A DNA stretch of 15,110 nucleotides from Candidatus Saccharimonadota bacterium (lineage in GTDB: Bacteria > Patescibacteriota > Saccharimonadia > Saccharimonadales > Saccharimonadaceae), in contig JACQGD010000001.1 in NCBI GenBank assembly GCA_016199685.1, positions 16,647 through 31,756 on the forward strand, given 5' to 3'. The position numbers and the translations under genes were made by a program. A model generated the notes under the pieces. It searched no databases. It saw only the letters and a program-made list of their open reading frames with translations, and was not told the DNA's origin. Each line of letters begins with the position of its first letter. The first letter of the stretch is position 1. Shown here piece after piece: positions 1 to 5,680 of the stretch.

Positions 1-93
1 TAGTATATACCCGTGACGGTATTGACGCTCCGATGCATTTCCTGGACGATGATGGTTTGTTGTTCGTGATTTACCTACACTTGAAAAGTAAAA

Positions 94-122
94 AGTCCGC
101 ATCTGCAAGGAGCGGACTCTTT
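94..122 (-). terminator. Intrinsic terminator, mainly for the minus-strand membrane protein gene
   Basis: A perfect 7-bp stem AGTCCGC (94-100) / GCGGACT (112-118) encloses an 11-nt loop. On the minus strand it is followed by a T-rich run (TTTTTACTTTT, 93-83). It lies 23 nt beyond the stop codon of the minus-strand gene ending at 145. On the plus strand only CTTT follows, so it may act weakly for anything transcribed from before the window. The remaining bases of 1-144 show no gene I can support. Confidence 0.7.
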
Positions 123-144
123 ACTTGCAAATACGGACGGATAG

Positions 145-510
145 CTACATGTTCTGGTAGGTACGAAGCTGTCGCTTGGCGTGTCGTTCGACCTTCTTTT
201 TTTGGAACCTTTTTGCACGCTTCTGTGCACTCTTGTCACTATCGTAGCCAACAAGGATGATGAAGCAAAGGGCGGTCCATGCAAGCACAGATCCAAGCTT
301 CAAGAACGGATCGCTACTAAAAAACCATGCAGCCGACATGAAACCTAGGCCGACACAGATGATTGCGCACGCATGCGCATACCCGTGGACCATAGGACTA
401 CGAAAGACTACTTGAAGCGCTATGTGAATGCCTCCTACGCAGACGATTACACACCCGAGCAAAACCAATATAGTCAAAGCTGAGCCTTTCGTTGTTGACG
501 TTTGGGCCAA
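145..510 (-). CDS. Small hypothetical membrane protein, basic C-terminus
   Basis: I do not recognise a family. The 121-residue frame has three strongly hydrophobic stretches at about residues 12-34, 43-65 and 71-89. A very basic tail follows (residues 92-118, rich in K and R, including FQKKKVERHAKR), which should stay in the cytoplasm. The start is uncertain. The longest frame begins with TTG at 510 without a ribosome binding site, and a -10-like TATACT (519-514) sits almost on top of it. A second in-frame TTG at 477 has AAAGG at 489-485, 7 nt upstream, and would start the protein right at the first membrane helix; that start fits the promoter better. It lies downstream of the 70-residue gene on the same strand and ends just before a terminator. 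Confidence 0.6.
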   Translation of the reverse strand: MAQTSTTKGSALTILVLLGCVIVCVGGIHIALQVVFRSPMVHGYAHACAIICVGLGFMSAAWFFSSDPFLKLGSVLAWTALCFIILVGYDSDKSAQKRAKRFQKKKVERHAKRQLRTYQNM

Positions 511-513
511 CTA

Positions 514-545
514 AGTATATTACATTATTCGGCGCCGCTTGACAA
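514..545 (-). promoter_or_regulatory. Possible promoter for the small membrane protein gene
   Basis: On the minus strand, TTGTCA (545-540) is followed 17 nt later by TAATAT (522-517), overlapping TATACT (519-514). Transcription would start near 507-510, which argues for the internal TTG at 477 as the translation start. The match is moderate, and read-through from the upstream gene is an alternative. Confidence 0.3.
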
Positions 546-546
546 G

Positions 547-759
547 TTACGAGCCGTTGCTGGAGGTTTCTTTACTTGTTAAATACCAGCCGCCGTCAAG
601 GTGTGATTTATAGACATACAGCGTTAAATTCATATGAAGGAGCATACGATGCTCGGCTGCATTTTCGGCTTCCCGCTTAGTCGCATAGCGAGTTTTTTGC
701 AACTCACTACTAGTGGGGCGAAATGGTATATGTTTTGGTGTATTATTTTTTCGAGGCAT
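547..759 (-). CDS. Hypothetical 70-residue basic protein
   Basis: An unrecognised small soluble protein, without signal peptide or membrane segment. The N-terminus is basic (MPRKNNTPKHIPFRP). A charged helix-like middle (TKREAENAAEHRMLLH) is followed by an aromatic-rich end (LYVYKSHLDGGWYLTSK) that looks like beta strands. The ATG at 759 has AAGGA at 775-771, 11 nt upstream. A TATAAT -10 at 791-786 would place the mRNA start about 20 nt before the ATG. The gene is transcribed away from the atp operon from a promoter overlapping the operon's own. Its stop is 36 nt ahead of the longest frame of the small membrane protein gene, so the two may be co-transcribed. Confidence 0.65.
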   Translation of the reverse strand: MPRKNNTPKHIPFRPTSSELQKTRYATKREAENAAEHRMLLHMNLTLYVYKSHLDGGWYLTSKETSSNGS

Positions 760-761
760 GG

Positions 762-790
762 TTGTGAAAATCCTTAATAGTTGTTATTAT
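762..790 (+). promoter_or_regulatory. Main promoter of the atp operon
   Basis: TTGTGA (762-767), a 17-nt spacer and TATTAT (785-790) form a good sigma70-type promoter. The expected start is at about 797, only 2 nt before the ATG at 799, so the mRNA would be nearly leaderless. No Shine-Dalgarno sequence precedes atpI, which agrees. Confidence 0.6.
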
Positions 791-814
791 ATATGCAGAT
801 GAGCACCTCGCCAA
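786..814 (-). promoter_or_regulatory. Divergent promoter for the 70-residue protein gene
   Basis: On the minus strand, TTGGCG (814-809), a 17-nt spacer and a perfect TATAAT (791-786) predict a start near 779, upstream of the gene's AAGGA and ATG. The -10 hexamer occupies the same base pairs as the atp operon -10 on the other strand. Confidence 0.45.
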
Positions 815-1050
815 CCCACAAGGGTGAATCAACAGCACCGCCAGAGAAATCGACGGTCCTTTTATTGCTTGGCGACATCGGTGGTACGACGTGGAGGCTG
901 TTTATCCCGACAATAGGAATGACGATCGCAGGAGTGTATCTAGATAATAAACTGGATACAAAGCCTTGGCTAACGGTTATTGGTATTGTCCTTGGAACAA
1001 TTCTCGCGGTAATTTTGGTACGTAATCAATTACAGAAAGTAAATAAATAG
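799..1050 (+). CDS. atpI: ATP synthase protein I (AtpI/AtpZ-like)
   Basis: A small membrane protein encoded first in many atp operons. The family is thought to help assemble the c-ring or import Mg2+; it is not part of the finished enzyme. The 83 residues from the ATG at 799 contain two hydrophobic segments (about 22-43 and 56-76) flanking the family's G.YLDNKLDTKPWLT turn, and the second helix is the usual Gly-rich IGIVLGTILAVIL. An in-frame ATG at 793 and a TTG at 781 are also possible, but the promoter -10 at 785-790 places transcription start at about 797, which favours 799 and near-leaderless translation. The stop is 1 nt before atpB, so the two are translationally coupled. Confidence 0.8.
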   Translation: MSTSPTHKGESTAPPEKSTVLLLLGDIGGTTWRLFIPTIGMTIAGVYLDNKLDTKPWLTVIGIVLGTILAVILVRNQLQKVNK

Positions 1051-1051
1051 C

Positions 1052-1900
1052 ATGATACATAGCTTTGCCGCACTCGACCTTCATATTAGCCTCGCTGCTG
1101 AGACTATTTTTCATGTCGGCCCAATTGCTGTTACGAACTCAATGATTCTTGGTGCGTTTGGTGCAGTAGTGATGCTCGCGATTCTCTTTTATGTCGCGGG
1201 TAAGGTCAAAAAAGGCTCATATAATCGCTTTGTTGGACTTGTGCAGTGGATGTTCGAGGGATTCTTGAAATCAACCGAAGACATTATTGGTGATAAAAAA
1301 CTTGCACGAAAAATCTTCCCGCTTGCAATGACGATCTTCTTCACTGTCCTGATCACGTACTGGGTAAGTATCTTGCCAGGTGTTGGATCGATTACTGTTG
1401 GCGGTGCTCCGCTCTTCCGTGGGCTTCCGGCAGACCTTAACTTTACCTTTGCACTTGCGATTATTACCATTGTTGCGTCGCAGTTGTACGCGGTCCAGCG
1501 TCACGGATTTTTCGGGAACATTGGACGATATGCTAAAAATCCATTTACGAACCCAATTGGCGCCTTCGAAGGCTTGCTTGAATTCATCGGTGAGTTCTCA
1601 CGACTTGTTGCACTCAGCCTTCGATTGTTCGGAAATGCATTCGCTGGTGAGGTACTGCTGCTCGTTATCGCGGTACTCACAAGCTATTTCTCAAGTGTTG
1701 TCTTGCCGTTCTTCATGGCATTCGAGCTATTCATCGGCTTTATTCAGGCGTACGTCTTCTTTGTCCTCACGCTGATCTTTACTTCACTTGCCGTTGCGAC
1801 TCATGGTGGAGACCATGCATCCGACGATTCCGCACACAACACTACTTCGATCGATCATTCATCTGCTGATACACCTACACGGGCTGCCCAGCTGGAATGA
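1052..1900 (+). CDS. atpB: F0F1 ATP synthase subunit a
   Basis: The membrane stator subunit that provides the two half-channels through which ions reach the c-ring. The 282 residues contain about five to six membrane helices. The essential arginine is R191 in the conserved SLRLFGN motif, and the following long hydrophobic helix ends in FELFIGFIQAYVFFVLT, the classic C-terminal subunit a signature. N-terminal HVGPIAVTNS matches the usual start of the fold. The ATG at 1052 follows the atpI stop by one base, with no clear ribosome binding site, so re-initiation is likely. Unusual: after the last helix a hydrophilic tail of about 30 residues (251-282) carries four His and several Asp/Ser/Thr. The gene's TGA stop also forms part of an extended -10 element for atpE. 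Confidence 0.95.
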   Translation: MIHSFAALDLHISLAAETIFHVGPIAVTNSMILGAFGAVVMLAILFYVAGKVKKGSYNRFVGLVQWMFEGFLKSTEDIIGDKKLARKIFPLAMTIFFTVLITYWVSILPGVGSITVGGAPLFRGLPADLNFTFALAIITIVASQLYAVQRHGFFGNIGRYAKNPFTNPIGAFEGLLEFIGEFSRLVALSLRLFGNAFAGEVLLLVIAVLTSYFSSVVLPFFMAFELFIGFIQAYVFFVLTLIFTSLAVATHGGDHASDDSAHNTTSIDHSSADTPTRAAQLE

Positions 1901-1906
1901 TATAAT
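1898..1906 (+). promoter_or_regulatory. Internal extended -10 promoter ahead of atpE
   Basis: TGATATAAT is a perfect extended -10 (TGnTATAAT); its TGA is the atpB stop codon. There is no good -35 at 16-18 nt, as is common for extended -10 promoters. Transcription would start near 1913, giving a leader of about 25 nt carrying the strong AAAGGAG site. It could supply extra mRNA for the c subunit and the genes after it. Confidence 0.45.
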
Positions 1907-1920
1907 TTAGATAATAATTA

Positions 1921-1927
1921 AAAGGAG
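1921..1927 (+). promoter_or_regulatory. Strong ribosome binding site of atpE
   Basis: AAAGGAG, 10 nt before the ATG at 1938 in an A/T-rich and probably unstructured leader. It is one of the strongest ribosome binding sites in the operon, consistent with the need for many c subunits per enzyme. Confidence 0.75.
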
Positions 1928-1937
1928 ATATATTAAC

Positions 1938-2150
1938 ATGGAAGAATTAGCTTTTGGACTGACCTACGCCCTACCTGCACTCGGTGCTGCAATTGGTGTT
2001 GGATTTATTGGTGCAGGTGCCTTGAACGCACTTGGCCGTAACCCAGAAAAACTAAGCGACATCCGAACACTTATGATTACAGCGATTGTCTTTGCAGACT
2101 CCCTCGCTATCATTGGTATCATCGTAGCGATCATCGCAAAATTCCTCTAG
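1938..2150 (+). CDS. atpE: F0F1 ATP synthase subunit c
   Basis: The ring-forming, ion-carrying membrane subunit. It has 70 residues in two helices (about 6-31 and 43-68) joined by the polar loop GRNPEK (33-38), which contacts gamma and epsilon. Helix 1 is Gly/Ala rich. The ion-binding carboxylate is D54 in the FADSLAIIG segment of helix 2. It is Asp rather than Glu, and the helix-1 position where Na+-type rings carry Gln (13 residues before the loop Arg) is V21, so a proton-driven ring is more likely. S55 just after the carboxylate is a feature also seen in Na+ rings, so this is inference. Expression looks boosted by its own promoter and strong ribosome binding site. Confidence 0.95.
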   Translation: MEELAFGLTYALPALGAAIGVGFIGAGALNALGRNPEKLSDIRTLMITAIVFADSLAIIGIIVAIIAKFL

Positions 2151-2166
2151 GAAGCGCATACCCGAC

Positions 2167-2709
2167 ATGGAATATGTATTAACACAATTTGCGTCAACAG
2201 AAAGCACCAGTGATGGTGGTATTTTTGGCGCTCTCGGTATCGACATTACGATGTTGGTATTGCAGGCGATCGCATTTTTGATCTTGGTTGTGTTGCTGGG
2301 TAAATTTGTTTATCCGGTTCTGATCAAGGCGGTTGATGATCGTCAAGAAAAAATCGAAGAGAGTGTCAAAGCTGCGCAGGCTGCTGAAGAAAAGGCAGAA
2401 TCAGCGCAGGAAAATATCGCTGCGCTCCTCAAAGAAGCACGCAAAGAAGCTAAAGAGATTGTGACGACCGCAAAAGACGAAGCGACGGCTATGGTAGAAG
2501 CAAGTGACAAAAAAGCGAAGCAGCGGTCTGAGAAGATCGTCGCCGATGCTCATGAGCAGATCGAAAAAGATGTGATTGCTGCTCGAAAAGCACTTCATAA
2601 CGATACAATCGAGCTTGTTGCGCTTGCGACCGAAAAAGTCATTGGTAAAACGATGTCGAGTAACGTTGATGACAAGGTGATCGCAGCTGCTGTCAAGGAG
2701 GCTAACTAG
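2167..2709 (+). CDS. atpF: F0F1 ATP synthase subunit b
   Basis: The peripheral stalk subunit linking subunit a to delta/alpha. The 180 residues show one membrane helix (about 29-52, ITMLVLQAIAFLILVVLLGK). A long, highly charged Ala/Glu/Lys coiled coil follows (about 55-155) and then a short C-terminal part for the delta subunit. The N-terminal 28 residues are longer than in many family members. The ATG at 2167 lies 16 nt after atpE; AGGA overlapping the atpE stop is 14 nt upstream, so the start is reasonable but weakly supported. A strong AAGGAGG inside its last codons (2695-2701) serves atpH. Confidence 0.93.
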   Translation: MEYVLTQFASTESTSDGGIFGALGIDITMLVLQAIAFLILVVLLGKFVYPVLIKAVDDRQEKIEESVKAAQAAEEKAESAQENIAALLKEARKEAKEIVTTAKDEATAMVEASDKKAKQRSEKIVADAHEQIEKDVIAARKALHNDTIELVALATEKVIGKTMSSNVDDKVIAAAVKEAN

Positions 2710-2712
2710 CCC

Positions 2713-3099
2713 ATGGCAACTCGCTTGAGCCGTCGTAAGATTGCTGCGTTTTATGCAGACGAACTGCTTGCGGGTCGCGACATTCGCGCGCAGCTTGCGG
2801 CGTATCTTGTCGAAACGCGCCGTACTCGCGAGTATGAGTTGCTTGCTCGAGATATCGAAGCAGCACTCGCCGATCGCGGTGTCCTTGTCGCCGATATCGC
2901 GAGTTCAGCGACGCTCAGTAGCGAGTCACGAAAAGCAGTCGAAATGTATCTTCTCGACGCAACCAATGCAAAACAAATTTATATGCGCGAATCAACCGAC
3001 AGTTCACTTCTCGGTGGTGTCAAAGCGGCTATTCCAGGGCGTGAGCTTGACGCAACACTTCGGCATAAACTCAATCAATTAAAAGCAAGTAAGATATAA
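2713..3099 (+). CDS. atpH: F0F1 ATP synthase subunit delta, shortened
   Basis: The stator cap subunit (OSCP family) that joins the b stalk to the alpha N-termini. Only 128 residues, against about 175-180 usually. The C-terminal signature is clear: ATLSSESRKAV, then DSSLLGGVKAAIPGRELD and LRHKLNQL. The N-terminal six-helix domain seems reduced to about half (residues 1-60). The start is well supported by AAGGAGG at 2695-2701, 11 nt before the ATG. No delta-like sequence can lie further upstream, because atpF runs to 2709. It is tightly packed, with a 3-nt gap after atpF and 9 nt before atpA. Either the lineage has a reduced delta or part of the domain has been lost. Confidence 0.85.
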   Translation: MATRLSRRKIAAFYADELLAGRDIRAQLAAYLVETRRTREYELLARDIEAALADRGVLVADIASSATLSSESRKAVEMYLLDATNAKQIYMRESTDSSLLGGVKAAIPGRELDATLRHKLNQLKASKI

Positions 3100-3108
3100 G
3101 GAGAAACT

Positions 3109-4647
3109 ATGGCAGAACTATCAGTTACCGAACTATCCAAAGATCTCCGCGACGCTATAGCCCAGCTTAACGTCTCTGGTGATCTTGAAACTGTCGGCGT
3201 TGTCACTCGCGTTGGTGATGGTGTCGCTTGGGTGCACGGACTTCGTAGCGCAGGCTACAGCGAAGTATTACAAATCGAAACAAACGACGGCGGTGTTGTC
3301 GAAGCGTTTGCTTTGAACCTCAACGAAGACGAAATCGGTGCGGTGCTTCTCGGTCGCGACGAAAAAGTCGTTGCGGGTGCAAAAGTAACCCTTAAAGGCA
3401 CGATTCTTGATGTCCCAGTTGGCCCAGAACTTCTCGGCCGTGTGGTTGATCCACTCGGAAATCCACTCGATGGCGGTCCAGCGATCAAAACGAAGCACCG
3501 TGGACTTGTTGAGCGCGAAGCAATTGGCGTTCTCGGTCGTAAACACGTGCATGAGCCAATGATGACAGGTATTGTTGCTATCGATGCAATGTTCCCTATC
3601 GGTCGTGGTCAGCGTGAGCTTATCATCGGTGACCGTCAGACCGGTAAGACAGCTATTGCTATTGATACCATGATTAACCAAGGTCGCCAGAAGACTGGCG
3701 TGATCAATGTCTATGTCGCAATCGGGCAAAAGCTTTCAAAGATCGCACGGCTTGTCGAGCGACTCAAAGAAGAAGGCGTGATGGATCAAACGATCATCGT
3801 TGCAACTGGTCCATCTGACCCTGCATCACTTCTCTATCTTGCCCCATATGCAGCAACTGCCATGGGTGAATACTTCCGAGACAACTCACAGCATGCACTT
3901 ATGATCTACGACGATCTGACTAAGCACGCTGTGGCATACCGCCAGATGTCACTTCTCCTTCGCCGTCCACCAGGACGCGAGGCGTTCCCAGGAGACGTTT
4001 TCTATCTTCACTCACGCCTTCTTGAGCGTTCAGCGAAGCTTTCTGACGACCTCGGTGCCGGTTCACTCACCGCGCTTCCAATCATCGAAACGCAGGCTGG
4101 TGACATTTCTGCTTACATCCCGACAAACGTCATCTCGATTACTGACGGCCAAATCTTCCTTGAAACTGACCTCTTTAACCAAGGCGTTCGCCCAGCGATT
4201 AGCGCCGGACTTTCAGTCAGTCGTGTTGGTGGTGATGCGCAGACTAAAGCAGTTAAATCTGTCGGTTCACACCTCAAACTTGGTTTGAGTCAGTACCGCG
4301 AGCTTGCAAGCTTTGCACAGTTCGGCAGTGACCTTGACGAAGCAACCAAGCATCAAATCGAGCGTGGTCAACGTATGACTGAGCTCTTGAAGCAGCACCA
4401 ATACACGCCAGCTGGTGTGTGGGAGCAAGTTGCAAGTATCCACGCCGTTTCTGAAGGTGTCTTCGACAAAGTGCCTGTGGGCAAGATCAAAGAAGCGCAA
4501 ACTGCACTTCTAACTCGTCTGTGGACGGATCATAAAAAAGATATGCAAGAGCTTACGAAGGGTAATGAGAAGATTTCTAGCGACTCTAAGTATGCGAAGC
4601 TTATCGAAAAGACAGCAAAGACTGTTGCAAAGGGATTTGAGGATTAA
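3109..4647 (+). CDS. atpA: F0F1 ATP synthase subunit alpha
   Basis: The non-catalytic nucleotide-binding subunit of the F1 head. It is 512 residues, the usual length. An N-terminal beta-barrel (about 25-95) is followed by the nucleotide-binding domain with P-loop GDRQTGKT (174-181). Further conserved blocks are YDDLTKHAVAYRQMSLLLRR, PGREAFPGDVFYLHSRLLER and the arginine-finger segment SVSRVGG. A helical C-terminal domain completes the fold. AAGGAG sits 5 nt before the ATG and overlaps the atpH stop. The sequence looks fully intact, unlike the neighbouring delta and gamma genes. Confidence 0.97.
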   Translation: MAELSVTELSKDLRDAIAQLNVSGDLETVGVVTRVGDGVAWVHGLRSAGYSEVLQIETNDGGVVEAFALNLNEDEIGAVLLGRDEKVVAGAKVTLKGTILDVPVGPELLGRVVDPLGNPLDGGPAIKTKHRGLVEREAIGVLGRKHVHEPMMTGIVAIDAMFPIGRGQRELIIGDRQTGKTAIAIDTMINQGRQKTGVINVYVAIGQKLSKIARLVERLKEEGVMDQTIIVATGPSDPASLLYLAPYAATAMGEYFRDNSQHALMIYDDLTKHAVAYRQMSLLLRRPPGREAFPGDVFYLHSRLLERSAKLSDDLGAGSLTALPIIETQAGDISAYIPTNVISITDGQIFLETDLFNQGVRPAISAGLSVSRVGGDAQTKAVKSVGSHLKLGLSQYRELASFAQFGSDLDEATKHQIERGQRMTELLKQHQYTPAGVWEQVASIHAVSEGVFDKVPVGKIKEAQTALLTRLWTDHKKDMQELTKGNEKISSDSKYAKLIEKTAKTVAKGFED

Positions 4648-4665
4648 TCATGGAGGGTCAAACTT

Positions 4666-5445
4666 CTGCGTAAAGCGCAGGAATCTGAAAAGGCCTCTGC
4701 TCCATACACGCGTGCTGCAAATGAAATTTTAACGCACCTTGCAAACCAAGGCGTGACGAAAAATCATCCATTATTTGAAGTTCGTGAGACGATTCGCTCT
4801 CGCCTACTGATTGTGGTTGCAACCGACAAAGGGCTTGCGGGTGCGTATGATGCAAACGTATTGAAGCTCTATGCAAAGCAACTGCTTGCCGACGACGCGG
4901 CTGGCGTCAAGAACGAGACGATTACCATCGGCCGCCGTGCGAATCGTTTTGCTGCGCGCATCCGCGACACGCAAGTTGCCGCAGTCTACCAAGACCTACC
5001 TGACGATCCTGCTGGCTCACAGCTCCGTGCGATTGTTGACATGGCCAAAGATAAGTTTGAAGCTGGTGATGTTGATGCAGTTGACATCATCTTTACGGAA
5101 TTTATCAGCAGCGTGAACCAAGTTGCAACCATGCAGCGAATTTTCCCTGCTGGCTATGAAGTCACAGAAGTCACTGATGAGATCAAAGAAGCGACATTTG
5201 AGCCAAGCGCTGAAGAAGTACTTGCGGCAGTCACCTATCGCCTCGTAGAAGCGCAAGTCTATCACGCACTTCTGACCGCCCGCGCGAGTGAGTATGTCAT
5301 GCGTATGCTGGCTATGAAAAACGCTACCGACAACGCAAACGACCTCATTGACGATCTGACGCTTGCGATGAACAAGGCTCGCCAAGATGCGATTACACAG
5401 GAGCTTGCTGAGATTAGTGGTGGTGTGGAGGCGCTTAATGACTAA
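4666..5445 (+). CDS. atpG: F0F1 ATP synthase subunit gamma, 5' end lost or disrupted
   Basis: The central rotor shaft. Clear gamma sequence runs from LRKAQESEK through HPLFEVR, LLIVVATDKGLAGAYDANVLK, and to the C-terminal helix NKARQDAITQELAEISGG. The usual first 25-30 residues (the RRI.S...T.KIT.AM.MV helix) are absent. The frame opens right after the atpA stop at 4645-4647 and contains no ATG; the first GTG is at 4753. The ATG at 4650 has an excellent GAGGA 6 nt upstream but reads MEGQTSA then stops. Skipping one G of the GGG at 4655-4657 would give MEVKLLRKAQ in the gamma frame. Alternatively, GGAGGG (4652-4657) could serve a rare CTG start at 4666, the coordinate used here. Assembly error, frameshift or real truncation cannot be separated from sequence alone. 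Confidence 0.75.
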   Translation: MRKAQESEKASAPYTRAANEILTHLANQGVTKNHPLFEVRETIRSRLLIVVATDKGLAGAYDANVLKLYAKQLLADDAAGVKNETITIGRRANRFAARIRDTQVAAVYQDLPDDPAGSQLRAIVDMAKDKFEAGDVDAVDIIFTEFISSVNQVATMQRIFPAGYEVTEVTDEIKEATFEPSAEEVLAAVTYRLVEAQVYHALLTARASEYVMRMLAMKNATDNANDLIDDLTLAMNKARQDAITQELAEISGGVEALND

Positions 5446-5680
5446 TGTTGAGCGTCAGCCGACGAAGCTGACCAACGAGATGCTTCTCGGCGAAGACTAC
5501 CTCGACCGGCCTCGCACGAGTTTTGGCGCCACTATGACAGTGAGAGACGCGCAGGAGTTAGACAGGCAGCTCAGCGTCATCGCGCAGACGGAGCAAAGAG
5601 TCTACCAAGACCCAAGCTTTTATACAAGAAAATACGGATCAGTCGCAATAATGACACAAGAAGGAGAAAATGATGGTTAA
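5438..5680 (+). CDS. Hypothetical 80-residue protein embedded in the atp operon
   Basis: An unrecognised soluble protein. It has no signal peptide, membrane segment or cysteine. It is rich in charged and polar residues, with a likely helix around residues 34-54 (VRDAQELDRQLSVIAQTEQR) and an aromatic stretch YQDPSFYTRKYGS. Its ATG overlaps the atpG stop by 8 nt and has GGAGG (5427-5431) 6 nt upstream. Its last codons contain the atpD ribosome binding site AAGGAG (5661-5666), and its stop lies 8-11 nt inside atpD. Overlap at both ends and a strong ribosome binding site make it very likely translated and coupled to gamma and beta. The standard atp order has no gene here. A role as an assembly factor or regulator of the enzyme is inference from position only. 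Confidence 0.75.
   Translation: MTNVERQPTKLTNEMLLGEDYLDRPRTSFGATMTVRDAQELDRQLSVIAQTEQRVYQDPSFYTRKYGSVAIMTQEGENDG

Noticed and set aside
33..260. Plus-strand open frame of 75 residues at the window start
   Set aside because: It runs through the terminator hairpin and antisense to the membrane protein gene, and its second half has no protein-like character. The first 28 codons look somewhat protein-like, but no stop ends them before the hairpin.
3268..3729. Minus-strand 153-residue frame within atpA
   Set aside because: A shadow of the strongly conserved atpA reading frame; low-complexity, Cys/Thr-rich product and no ribosome binding site.
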